This document shows, in pieces, positions 20,916-29,826 of a DNA stretch of 64,000 nucleotides. Under the pieces are notes generated by a model. That model did not search any database. It was given only the letters and a program-made list of their open reading frames with translations, and was not told the origin of the DNA. The stretch comes from Cardiocondyla obscurior (lineage: Eukaryota; Arthropoda; Insecta; Hymenoptera; Formicidae): positions 4,484,419 to 4,548,418 of the forward strand of contig NC_091877.1 in NCBI RefSeq assembly GCF_019399895.1, in the 5' to 3' direction. Made by a program: the position numbers and the translations under genes. Within the stretch, counting starts at the first letter, position 1. Every line of letters begins with the position of its first letter.

Positions 20916-21545
20916 TCATTCAGCCGGCGTATCGATCCACATGATGAAATTTCTTGCAATACCCAGGTGTATGAATAAAGTTGACATATCTACCGGGTCC
21001 ACATTTTCTGTTTGCCCGACTCTAATTAACGAAACAAGAGCCGCATCGCCAGAGAGAATATCATTGACGGTAATCCACCCCCGCGCTTTTTCCATGATTA
21101 TTTTAGCGAGTGTGATCTCTTGCTCCGTCCATATCTGGGCTCGCCGAGGCAAGATTCCGTCTAGAACACACGGTATCGCTTGCCACTTTAATTCACAGAA
21201 TCGTTCGTCCAGTCGGAAACACTCATAAGGTAGTCTACAGGTTTTGCGAGCCCAGTCGCGAAGATGTACCGTAATCGACGTAGCACTAACATCATCGATG
21301 ATTCCTCTTTGCCACTTTAAACCTTCTCGGATAGCAACAAGGGTTCCCACTGTAACTTCATGTGGTAACAGCATGAGGTTGGCTGCTGCAATCCTCATAA
21401 ATGCAGTCAATTGTTCAAGCATCTCCAAATGAGCCTTCTCTCCGTTTGTTAACTTTACCCAAAATAGCGTGGGTGATTGTACGCGTATCACGCGTACTTC
21501 GTGCGGCCAGCGGGTAAGTTGCCTTATATTGATGTTGGAAATCAT
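20916..21545 (-). CDS. Tudor-domain protein, 209 residues
   Basis: The minus frame starts at ATG 21545, directly after a TTTTTTTCAG acceptor. Residues about 15-50 (VRVIRVQSPTLFWVKLTNGE, LEMLEQL) form the segment that precedes the core in extended Tudor domains. Residues about 65-130 form the core: VGTLVAIREGLKWQRGIIDD, then ITVHLRDWARK at the DYGN-like turn, then FCELKWQAIPCVLDGILP. The C-terminal 70 residues look helical. Extended Tudor domains bind methylated arginines on Piwi-type and Sm proteins; here the usual aromatic pair around DYG is changed to RDW, so binding is uncertain. An upstream exon on the same strand (donor TGTAAGT near 21640) is probably untranslated, since it joins out of frame. 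Placement inside a mobile element suggests cargo acting on host small-RNA granules, an inference only. Confidence 0.75.
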   Translation of the reverse strand: MISNINIRQLTRWPHEVRVIRVQSPTLFWVKLTNGEKAHLEMLEQLTAFMRIAAANLMLLPHEVTVGTLVAIREGLKWQRGIIDDVSATSITVHLRDWARKTCRLPYECFRLDERFCELKWQAIPCVLDGILPRRAQIWTEQEITLAKIIMEKARGWITVNDILSGDAALVSLIRVGQTENVDPVDMSTLFIHLGIARNFIMWIDTPAE

Positions 21546-21642
21546 CTGAAAAAAATATTTTATATTAATCGGAAATTTTTTTTAAAAAAGATATTAAAAA
21601 TAATATCAGAAAAGATATTAAAAATAATATCAGAAAAGATAC

Positions 21643-21845
21643 TTACATTTTTTGTTACTTGTTAATTGGCGACGATCAGTTACCGATGCCTGGTTGCAAG
21701 GAACTGATCGCTCGACGGTTGAAGAACTCATCTCGATCCAAATTGTTTTATACTGATAAAAAAAATTATCGTTCTCACTCGCGTTGTCACTCACGTTGCC
21801 ACTCACGTTGCCACTCACGTTGCCACTCACGTTACCCCGCATCAA
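21643..21845 (-). other. Upstream exon and 12-bp repeats of the Tudor gene
   Basis: On the minus strand a GTAAGT donor at about 21638-21643 ends an exon-like stretch with an open frame starting MSSSTVERSVPCNQ. Joined to the Tudor acceptor it goes out of frame, so it is more likely leader. Upstream of it, CACTCACGTTGC (plus strand) repeats about five times at 21775-21836. Confidence 0.4.
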
Positions 21846-22110
21846 TGAAAAATAGACTGCTAAGAGAACAAAAGACTATGCGGCTAAATTCAAAGACTGC
21901 AAACGGAGGTAGTTGTTATTTAGCAGGTGTGCATTTCTTTTCTCGGAAAGAGATAAGGTAACGATTTTCGTTCCCCCACATCTTTGAAAAATAGACTGCT
22001 CAGATAACAAAAACTATGCGGCTAAACTCAAAGACTCTGCAAACGGGGTAGTTGCTATTTAGCGGGTGTACATTTCTTTTGTCGGGCAGAGATAAGATAG
22101 CAATTTTAAA
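21846..22110. repeat. Tandem 139-bp duplication between divergent genes
   Basis: The unit TGAAAAATAGACTGCT...ACTATGCGGCTAAA...CAAACGG...TTTAGC-GGTGT occurs at 21846-21984 and again at 21985-22110. It lies between the divergent Tudor (minus) and Cys-rich (plus) genes, so it may hold shared promoter elements. Confidence 0.7.
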
Positions 22111-22200
22111 ATACTGCAAAGTGAAACTTATGAAATGACTCATTATAATTTGAGAGAGGGTAAAAAATGTGTCACATGATTAATCAGGAGTAGGGGTAGA

Positions 22201-22208
22201 ATATAAAG
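22201..22208 (+). promoter_or_regulatory. TATA box of the Cys-rich gene
   Basis: ATATAAAG lies about 50 bases upstream of the ATG-containing leader of the gene at 22251. A transcription start about 30 bases downstream would leave a short leader. Confidence 0.45.
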
Positions 22209-22250
22209 CATTCCTTAGGCCTCTCTTGTAACCACGCGCGAATCTCATTA

Positions 22251-22697
22251 GTGGACGAGCGATCGACGATAATGAACGTTGACGTGAGAATAGAAATCGG
22301 TGAAGAAATCGGTGAAGAAATAGAAATAGAAATCGGTGAGGAAATCGAAGAGGTTCATCCCCTGTCGGAGGATAGTGCTTGCGAAACCGACGATGACAAC
22401 GATGAAACGGTTGAAAGTACTACGCGCAAAACGATCAATTTACGGAATTTAAACGCGATTAATCTGCGTACGAAATTTTGTGCCATATATTTTTATTATT
22501 GTGACGGGCGAGGATACAACGTGTGCGCTTCTTGTTTGGTGTTGATGCGAAACGATTTCAACGATTCCGTCTTCAAGATTCGTAAACACGTCGTAGGATC
22601 GTACGATAGTCTGAGCGGTACGTGGTGTTTGAACTGTAGAACCGCAACATTCGTTGTAATTTCGTGCGATATGTGCCCGGTATGCACGAATGCGTGA
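22251..22697 (+). CDS. Acidic N-terminus plus Cys-rich domain, unrecognised
   Basis: The protein is 148 residues from the GTG-side start, or 142 from the internal ATG at about 22272 (MNVDVRIEIG), which I prefer. Residues 10-35 are repeated IGEEIE units, followed by an Asp/Glu-rich stretch. The C-terminal 75 residues hold eight cysteines in pairs: one at KFCAIYFYYC, CASC, then WCLNC, then SCDMCPVC near the end. This looks like a zinc-binding fold of the treble-clef or RING-like sort. I do not recognise the family. It lies between the divergent Tudor gene and the polymerase, and its 3' flank carries the 29-bp minisatellite. Confidence 0.6.
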   Translation: MDERSTIMNVDVRIEIGEEIGEEIEIEIGEEIEEVHPLSEDSACETDDDNDETVESTTRKTINLRNLNAINLRTKFCAIYFYYCDGRGYNVCASCLVLMRNDFNDSVFKIRKHVVGSYDSLSGTWCLNCRTATFVVISCDMCPVCTNA

Positions 22698-22727
22698 GCA
22701 ATGTACTTCGATTTCCATACTCACGTT

Positions 22728-22981
22728 GCTAATGTCGTTTTTATCGCTAATGTTGTTGTTTTGTTGTATTTATCGCTAATGTTGTATTTATTGCCAATGT
22801 CGTTGTTTTGTTGTATTTATTGCTAATGTCGTTGTTTTGTTGTATTTATTGCCAATGTCGTTGTTTTGTTGTATTTATTGCCAATGTCGTTGTTTTGTTG
22901 TATTTATTGCCAATGTCGTTGTTTTGTTGTATTTATTGCTAATGTCGTTGTTTTGTTGTATTTATTGCTAATGTCGTTTTT
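22728..22981 (+). repeat. 29-bp minisatellite, about seven units
   Basis: The unit CTAATGTCGTTGTTTTGTTG plus TATTTATTG repeats with C/T changes at two sites, preceded by shorter variants. It starts about 30 bases after the Cys-rich gene stop codon and ends about 45 bases before the polymerase ATG at 23028. Confidence 0.9.
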
Positions 22982-23027
22982 TAAAAAAACATTAACGTGC
23001 AAGCATCGGTGTGAGAATCATTAAAAA

Positions 23028-26000
23028 ATGGATCAAAGTTTTCTCGAGGAAGAGCGTGAACTCCTGGTGCAGGCTGACGCCGTGACCACCTTGGGAGAAT
23101 TTTTCGTGTGGCTTGAGAGATGTGACGACCTAGTGAATCGACTCGAGGAACGCAGTCGCGCCAAGCGAACGCGCGTATCCGTCGGATGCGCGCAATCCAC
23201 GGTGGCGAGTATCGCGCGACTTTTGGGTGCCAGGAAACATTTGTACGGACGTTACGTGCACCAGGGTAGCGAGTATGCGAGCACCAGTGCTGCCGACGGT
23301 GATGGTGACAACGCAGCTGGTGAACTCGAGTGGCGCGAGATCGAGACCGCGTTCAAAAGTCGTATCGCAGCGGGTGTGGTAATAAACACAAACTACATCG
23401 AGCCGCTGCGATTCCTGGAGGACGCCGGTAACGCGGTGTGCGAGCGCGTACAGAACATCGTGCGTAAAACTAATTGCGTGAAAGTGAACACCGCGTTCAA
23501 CGGTGAATTCACGGCCGGGGACAAACGCGCCAACAAAAGTATAACCACGAAAAACTGTGAGATCTTTCAAGATACTGATGTACGCGAGTGGTACCGATTA
23601 CATGTTATCGAACCCACGCTGGCTTCTCTCGAGGAGTTTCAGGAGCGCGACAGCGGATGGGCGTTGTCGCGAATTTTGAACTTGTTGATCAACGTAAACA
23701 AGTACAATCCGATGCGTGCGGGATGTCACGTTACATTGTCGCGGAAAATAGTCGCTAAAAAAGCAGTGATATGCGTAAAATCGATGGATGACAAGTGTCT
23801 CGCGTGGTCGGTGGTGGCAGCTCTGTATCCCGTAAAGCAGCACGTGGATCGGGAATCGTCGTACCCGCATTACGCAACGGTGCTGAACGTCGAGGGTGTG
23901 GAGTTTCCCGCGACTCTTAAAGACGTTGCGAAACTCGAACGATTGAATGATATCTCGATCAACGTGTACGTCACAAAGACACGTGGAAAAGAAATAAACG
24001 TTCTACCTATACGCCTCAGCAATGAGAAGAAAAAGAGACACGTAAATTTATTGTACGTGCAACGCGATAACAACGATGACAACGATAACCAGAAAGTGGG
24101 ACACTTTGCGTGTATCAGTAATCTATCACGCCTCGTCAGTTCGCAACTAAGCGGACGCGAGCATCGGAAACACATTTGTGATCGGTACGTATGGTTTTAA
24201 ATATATAATTGATTTTTAAAATATTATTTTAAAATTATTATTTTGTAAAAAATATTTTATTTTTAGGTGTCTTCATTACTTTAGTTCGAGCGAGAAGCTC
24301 GAGGCTCACGTCATGGATTGCGGAATATTAAACGACTGCGCTATACGACTACCCAGCGAGGACGACAAATGGCTCAGCTTTTCTAATCACGACAACAAGG
24401 AGCGCGTGCCGTTCATCGTTTACGCCGATCTGGAGTGCGTGCTGCGAAATATCGATCCACCATTATCGCCCGAACAAACGACGTTTAATTATCAACATCA
24501 CGAAGTATTCAGCGTGGGATACTACGTCCGATGCTTGTACGACGAGTCGCTCTCGAGATACGAATATCGTCGCGAACCTGATTGCGTCCAGTGGTTCGTC
24601 GAGCGGCTAGTGAGATTAGCTCATCGCGTAAAAACCGTAATCTCAAACGTTGTCCCGATGAAGACGTTGTCGAATGCGCAGCTCGAGGTGCACGAGAACG
24701 CGAAGCTGTGCCACGTATGCGAAAATCCGTTTGCGGCGGACGAGAAGCGTGTGCGCGATCATTGTCATTTGACCGGTCGGTATAGAGGTCCCGCGCACTC
24801 AAAATGTAACCTGCAATACCGCGACACGCGTTACATCCCCGTATTTCACAATCTGTCGGGTTACGATGCACACTTTGTTATAAAGGAGATCGCCACAGCG
24901 TACGAGGGTAAAATTAATCTATTACCGATAACGAAGGAGAAATATATCTCCTTTACGAAACACGTTGACGATACGGCTGAGGGACAGGACTCGCGAACTG
25001 CGATAAAGTTGCGCTTTATAGACTCGTACAAATTTTTGAACGCTAGCCTCGACAAATTATCGTCTCTACTCGCCAAAGACAAATTGCGAATCTTGCGCGC
25101 TGAATTTGCGACACTTTCAGAAGAAAATTTCAATCTTCTGACGCGAAAAGGTGTATTTCCGTACGAGTACGTCAACAGCGTCGAAAAATTGAATGAGTCA
25201 AGCTTACCGTCGCGCGACTCATTCTTCAGTTCGCTGACCGGTGACACGGTGACCGAGTCAGATTACGCGCACGCTGAGACCGTATGGCAGCGGTTCTCCG
25301 TTCGAACTCTGGGCGAGTACAGCGATCTGTACCTCAAGACCGATGTACTGTTATTGGCTGACGTATTTGAAAATTTTCGCGACAGATGCGTCGAGAGTTA
25401 CGGACTCGATCCCGCGCATTACTACACCTTACCCGGTTTCACGTGGGATGCGATGCTCAAGCATACGCGCATAAATTTCGAATTGTTGACCGACATCGAC
25501 ATGGTGATGTTCGTCGAACGCGGTATACGCGGCGGTCTAAGTCAATGCTCCAACAGATACGCGCGAGCCAATAACAGATACATGCGGTCGGGGTACGACT
25601 CGTTAAAACCTTCGTCGTACATTGTGTATTACGATGTAAATAACTTGTACGGATGAGCCATGTGTCAGCCGTTACCGTACACGGATTTCGAATGGGTCGA
25701 CGACAACGACCTCGCGAACCTCGACGTAGACGCGATCGCCGCGGACTCGCCCACGGGTTATATTCTCGAGGTGGATCTCGAGTATCCCGTGAGCGTGCAC
25801 GACGCGCACTCCGATCTGCCGTTCTGTCCCACGCGAGAGAAACCACCGGGGGCGAAACACGATGTAAAACTTTTGGCTACGCTGTGTGATAAGAAGCGAT
25901 ACGTCATCCACTATCGCAATCTGCAGCTGTGCACGCGTCACGGTCTTCGCGTCACCAAGGTTTACCGCGTGCTGCGATTCACTCAATCGGCATGGTTGCG

Positions 26001-26835
26001 CGATTACATCGAGCTCAACACGCAACATCGAACTCGCGCGACCAACGATTTTGAGAAAAAATTGTTTAAACTGATGAACAACGCTGTGTTCGGTAAAACG
26101 ATGGGGAACGTACGAAATCGCGTCGACGTTCGCTTGCTCTCGCAGTGGGACGGACGGTGCGGTGTGGAGGCGATGATCGCCAGACCGAATTTTCACAGCA
26201 GAAGCGTATTTGCGGAAAATTTGGTAGCCGTGGAATTGCGTAAACTCGAAATTAAATTTGCCAAGCCGATATACGTCGGTATGTCTATACTCGACGTATC
26301 TAAAGTATGCTTGTACGAGTTTCATCACGAGTATATGATACCGACTTTCGGAGACAAATGTAGCATCATGTATATCGACACGGACAGTCTTGTGTACAGC
26401 GTCGAGTGCGACGACGTATACGAGATGATGAAACGCGATATCGCGAGGTTCGACACGAGCGACTATCCGCCCGATAACGCGTATGGTATACCTCTCGCGA
26501 ACAAAAAAATACCCGGATTAATGAAGGACGAGTGTAACGGTGCGATCGTCACAGAGTTCGTCGGACTCAGAGCTAAGATGTATGCGATCAGGCTAGACAG
26601 TAGAAAAGACACCAAAAAAGCAAAGGGCGTAAAGAGCGGAGTCGTGGCGCGAACTATAACGTTCGACGATTACGTAAGGTGTCTCGAGGACGAGATCGCT
26701 ATGACTCGCGACCAATTGTGCATCAGGTCGAAATTGCACGAGGTGTACACCGTTTCCGAGACAAAGATCGCTCTGAGTCCGTACGGCGACAAGCGATATC
26801 TCGTGCCGAACTCGACCGAGACTGTATGGAATTGA
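23028..26835 (+). pseudogene. Family B DNA polymerase (protein-primed type) with endonuclease VII-like insert; one in-frame TGA
   Basis: Exon 1 is 23028-24184 and exon 2 starts at 24267 (donor CG/GTACGT, acceptor TTTTTAG). The junction restores a C2HC finger (CDRCLHYFSSSEKLEAHVMDC-like). The joined protein is about 1240 residues. Exonuclease motifs are FIVYADLEC (DxE), FHNLSGYDAHF and YLKTDVLLLADVF. An endonuclease VII-like cluster (CHVC...DHCHLTGRYRG...KCN) lies around residues 530-560. Polymerase motifs are DVNNLYG (A), KLMNNAVFGKTMGN (B) and YIDTDS (C). A TGA at 25654-25656 replaces the usual Trp after NNLYG, and the frame then continues as AMCQPLPY for 390 codons. This is the polymerase class of Polinton/Maverick and related virus-like elements. 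With the stop it is inactive unless read through. No integrase, ATPase or capsid gene was found nearby. Confidence 0.85.
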
Positions 26836-26849
26836 CGAACACGAATTGT

Positions 26850-27183
26850 ACACGTGCGAAATATCTATAAGTAATGTGCGAGCACGAGACGCGTGGATGT
26901 TAAACCAACGATATTCAAAATTATGTAAACGCTGCCGGTGTGCGAACGAAGGAGAGGATCGAGCGAAAAATACACCGGCAGTCAGTCGTCGAAAGAAACC
27001 CGCCAAGTCAAGGGCAAAAGCTATAATTAAATTTTCGGTCCGCATATTAGCTAAGTTTGTAATTCTTTTATATCAACTAATTAATATTGTACTAACGTTG
27101 CATTCGTGTAACCGCGATCTCGGAATAAACTGATTTTTAATTTGAACATTTTTATCGCAACGGATTTCTTTGAATCCTAAACA
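26850..27183 (+). repeat. BEL/Pao 5' LTR, left limit uncertain
   Basis: The right end is clear: CCTAAACA ends at 27183 and a tRNA-like primer site begins at once. An AATAAA signal lies near 27123. The left end is uncertain; TGTTAAACC at 26898 is one candidate, but the LTR may begin nearer the polymerase stop codon. The polymerase C-terminus therefore abuts this insertion. Confidence 0.6.
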
Positions 27184-27202
27184 TGGTTCTTCGAGCCGGA
27201 TC
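27184..27202 (+). other. Primer-binding site, tRNA-Tyr-like
   Basis: TGGTTCTTCGAGCCGGATC follows the LTR end directly. It is close to the complement of an insect tRNA-Tyr 3' end. This is recalled tRNA sequence and not a search. Confidence 0.6.
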
Positions 27203-27403
27203 TGAGATTCGCGCATAATACAATCGGAGTGGCAACGTGTTACATTGCGTGCAATAAAAATTGCGTGCATTCATATTCGAGTTGGCTTCGAGTTAAATTA
27301 CGGATCGCGCGGCCGAACGATCTATAGATCGCGCGGGACAAAAACAAAGCGCGAACAACGACGAGTGTTATCATAAAGAAAACGTTAACTTTGAATTGCA
27401 AAC

Positions 27404-29125
27404 ATGAGTGCGGCATATCATCGAAGACAAAAGAGAACATTTAAGGGAAGACTGACCAGTATCCGAACCTTTATTACAAATGCAACGGCGGATATCGAGC
27501 ATTTGCAGTATGCGGACATGTCGACAAGATTGACCGTCGCGGATGATATTCACCAGAAATTTCAGAAGACCTGTCGCGAACTGGTGGCCGCGACAACCGA
27601 TGACGAATATACGGAGGCGGATCTAAACGAGGAGATCGAATTTGACGAGCGGTACCTTGCGATAAGGTCCGACTTATTGAAGCTTATCGATAGATTTCCG
27701 CCGCCCGCGAGTGCCGCGCAGCCTTCGACGAGCTCAAGTAGCGATGCGATGATGAGGGAGATGATGAACCAACAAACCCAGATGATTAGGCAATTTATGG
27801 AACGCCCTGTCGGAGGAGCCGATAGCGGTGCCTTGGAGCGAGTGCTGGAGCAGCAAGCCCAGTTGTTTGAGAGATTGAGCACGCGATCGTCGAGCACGAC
27901 CGTACGTGAGGCTCATGTAAAATTACCAACGATTAATTTGCCGGTTTTTAACGATCAAAGCGAGGAGTGGAAGCGGTATCATGACACCTTCAGAACGCTG
28001 ATCCATGAGAGTGAGCTTACTAAAATTAAAAAATTTCAATATTTAGTAGGATCAGTGAAAGATCAAGCCGCAAAAACAATCGAATCCATCGAGATCTCGG
28101 AGGAAAATTACGACGTCGCATGGCAGCTGTTGAAGCAGAGATACGACGATGACCGGGGCATAGCCAAGCGACACATCCAGTGCCTGTTCGAGATGCCCAC
28201 AGTGAGGCGTGAGTCGGCCAGCGCGATCCAAGAACTGGGGGACCACACGCAGAAACACATGCGCGTATTGAAAGGAATGGGGCATCCGACGGAATCCTGG
28301 GGCGCGTTAATCATCCACCTCATCGAAAGAAATTTGGATGGAGCTACGAGGCGGCATTGGGAGGAGCATGTGGAGTCCAAAGAAAGCGTGACGACGGAAA
28401 CGATGCTCGAGTTTTTGCAAGGGCAGTGCCGGTTTTTGAAGCGAGCGACGATGGGCGTTGAATTCAAGGAGCCGGCAAGGAACGACGCGCGAGACAAAGG
28501 CAAGCTGAACAACCCGAAAGGTGCGAGGGCGGCGCGGACGGTGATGGCCGCGACGTCGCGAGAAGGAAGGTGTTATCTCTGCCAGGGGGATCACCTTCTG
28601 TACACGTGCAAGCAATTCCTCGGCCTGTCTGTCGAGAGCCGAATTGACGAGATTCGAAGGCTGAGGCTATGTTTGAATTGCTTCAGTAGTGACCATTTCG
28701 TTAGAAATTGCAAGTCAAGCTCGTGCCGAAGTTGCGGCGAGCGACATAATACATTGTGTCACAAACCGAGGAGGGACGTTGGAGCGGCTGCGGAGTCGAA
28801 AGGACCGGAGAGTGGTGCTGGAGGAGCGAGCGACGATATATACAATATACGATATATTCAATATACGACAAAAGATATATATATTCAATATAAGACAAAA
28901 GATAATTACGACAAGGATTCCCGAAAACGTGAGTTCAGAGTCGGAGATTCCGTTCTTCTTTACGACGAAACGGTTCGACGCGGCCGGTCCAAGAAATTAG
29001 ATGCGCTGTGGATAGGACCGTACATAGTAGTACAAAAGCATAGCGATGTTAACTTTAGCATAAGAAAAGGCAGAAAAATAATAAAAGTACATGCAAATAG
29101 ACTAAAAGCGTTCATAGAGCATTAA
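27404..29125 (+). CDS. Chimeric ORF: BEL/Pao gag fused in frame to a Ty3/gypsy integrase tail
   Basis: A single 573-codon frame. Residues 1-460 are BEL/Pao gag: a coiled N-terminus, the DUF1759 core (VKLPTINLPVFNDQSEEWKR), then knuckles CYLCQGDHLLYTC, CLNCFSSDHFVRNC and CRSCGERHNTLC. After a short passage rich in Tyr, Ile, Lys (coded by ATATACAATATACG-type repeats at 28838-28905) the frame becomes a gypsy integrase C-terminus: FRVGDSVLLYDETVRRGRSK, then LDALWIGPYIVV with the GPY motif, ending VHANRLKAFIEH. That end is nearly the same as the pol end of the errantivirus at 44573. The protease, reverse transcriptase and integrase core are missing. The fusion must come from recombination or deletion; expression is unknown. 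Confidence 0.85.
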   Translation: MSAAYHRRQKRTFKGRLTSIRTFITNATADIEHLQYADMSTRLTVADDIHQKFQKTCRELVAATTDDEYTEADLNEEIEFDERYLAIRSDLLKLIDRFPPPASAAQPSTSSSSDAMMREMMNQQTQMIRQFMERPVGGADSGALERVLEQQAQLFERLSTRSSSTTVREAHVKLPTINLPVFNDQSEEWKRYHDTFRTLIHESELTKIKKFQYLVGSVKDQAAKTIESIEISEENYDVAWQLLKQRYDDDRGIAKRHIQCLFEMPTVRRESASAIQELGDHTQKHMRVLKGMGHPTESWGALIIHLIERNLDGATRRHWEEHVESKESVTTETMLEFLQGQCRFLKRATMGVEFKEPARNDARDKGKLNNPKGARAARTVMAATSREGRCYLCQGDHLLYTCKQFLGLSVESRIDEIRRLRLCLNCFSSDHFVRNCKSSSCRSCGERHNTLCHKPRRDVGAAAESKGPESGAGGASDDIYNIRYIQYTTKDIYIQYKTKDNYDKDSRKREFRVGDSVLLYDETVRRGRSKKLDALWIGPYIVVQKHSDVNFSIRKGRKIIKVHANRLKAFIEH

Positions 29126-29217
29126 GCATAAGCAAAAACAAATTAGTAAGCAAAAAAAAAATATAGCAACAACAAAAAACCATGTACAGTACAATAAAAC
29201 AAAATAATCCGACTCAC

Positions 29218-29415
29218 CAATGAAGTCACCAGGGACCACGATTACCCGGCGACACTCCAAGTCCCGCGTTGTTTGCATCCGCAAACGCGGCTCCAACTTG
29301 TGCCACAAGTAACGAATTCGGTGGCGACTCCGCAACCCCACGCATTCGGAACAAACACGAGGCCGAAATGCTAAATAGCATTTCTCGCATACATAGTAAA
29401 AAGACTGCGATTCCA
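29218..29415 (-). CDS. Antisense exon-like frame with CxxC-x8-CxxC zinc ribbon
   Basis: Lying between pol and env on the opposite strand, this frame follows a TTTTTGTTTTTAG acceptor (29416 upward) and ends at a G/GTGAGT donor (29217 downward). It holds VCEKCYLAFRPRVCSEC, a ribbon with C-x2-C, eight residues, C-x2-C, then a basic stretch. A candidate first exon with an ATG and a perfect AAG/GTACGT donor lies near 29705-29735, but it joins out of frame with the ribbon, so the start is unsolved. The same ribbon with the same spacing occurs at the same place in the second errantivirus. Confidence 0.5.
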
Positions 29416-29826
29416 CTAAAAACAAAAACACAAAAATAACAATAAACCACACGAACACACACACATACATATCTACAACTATACACGAATTGACAATTAC
29501 TTTTCTCTTTTTTTTTCTTCTCTTTCTTTCTCTCTCTCTAAGAAACAAATACCACGACGTTACTATAACGACAGTTAGCGGCTTACTAATGAGACAAACG
29601 AAAAACCTTAACGTTGAAGCCGAGAGCGAATTTTGATAAACCGAAGCTCCGAGAAAGTAATTGTTATCCGTGCATAAAACCCTATACCAAAGATAAAAAG
29701 TACGTACCTTTAGCCGACGCTGCATCTTCATTCCCACGATGAAGACGACCCGCGAAACTCACACACCTATCCAGTACGATATGCTAACACCTTTACACAC
29801 ACATATTTAACCAGTGAACATTTCAG

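Noticed and set aside
20594..20959. Minus frames of repeated Val/Phe/Leu stretches
   Set aside because: They come from the TGTTGTTTTT-type repeats behind the Tudor gene.
22728..22981. Minisatellite considered as a CRISPR array
   Set aside because: Units are directly tandem without unique spacers, and the context is eukaryotic.
23130..23570. 146-codon minus frame inside polymerase exon 1
   Set aside because: Overlaps the polymerase frame and has no motif of its own.
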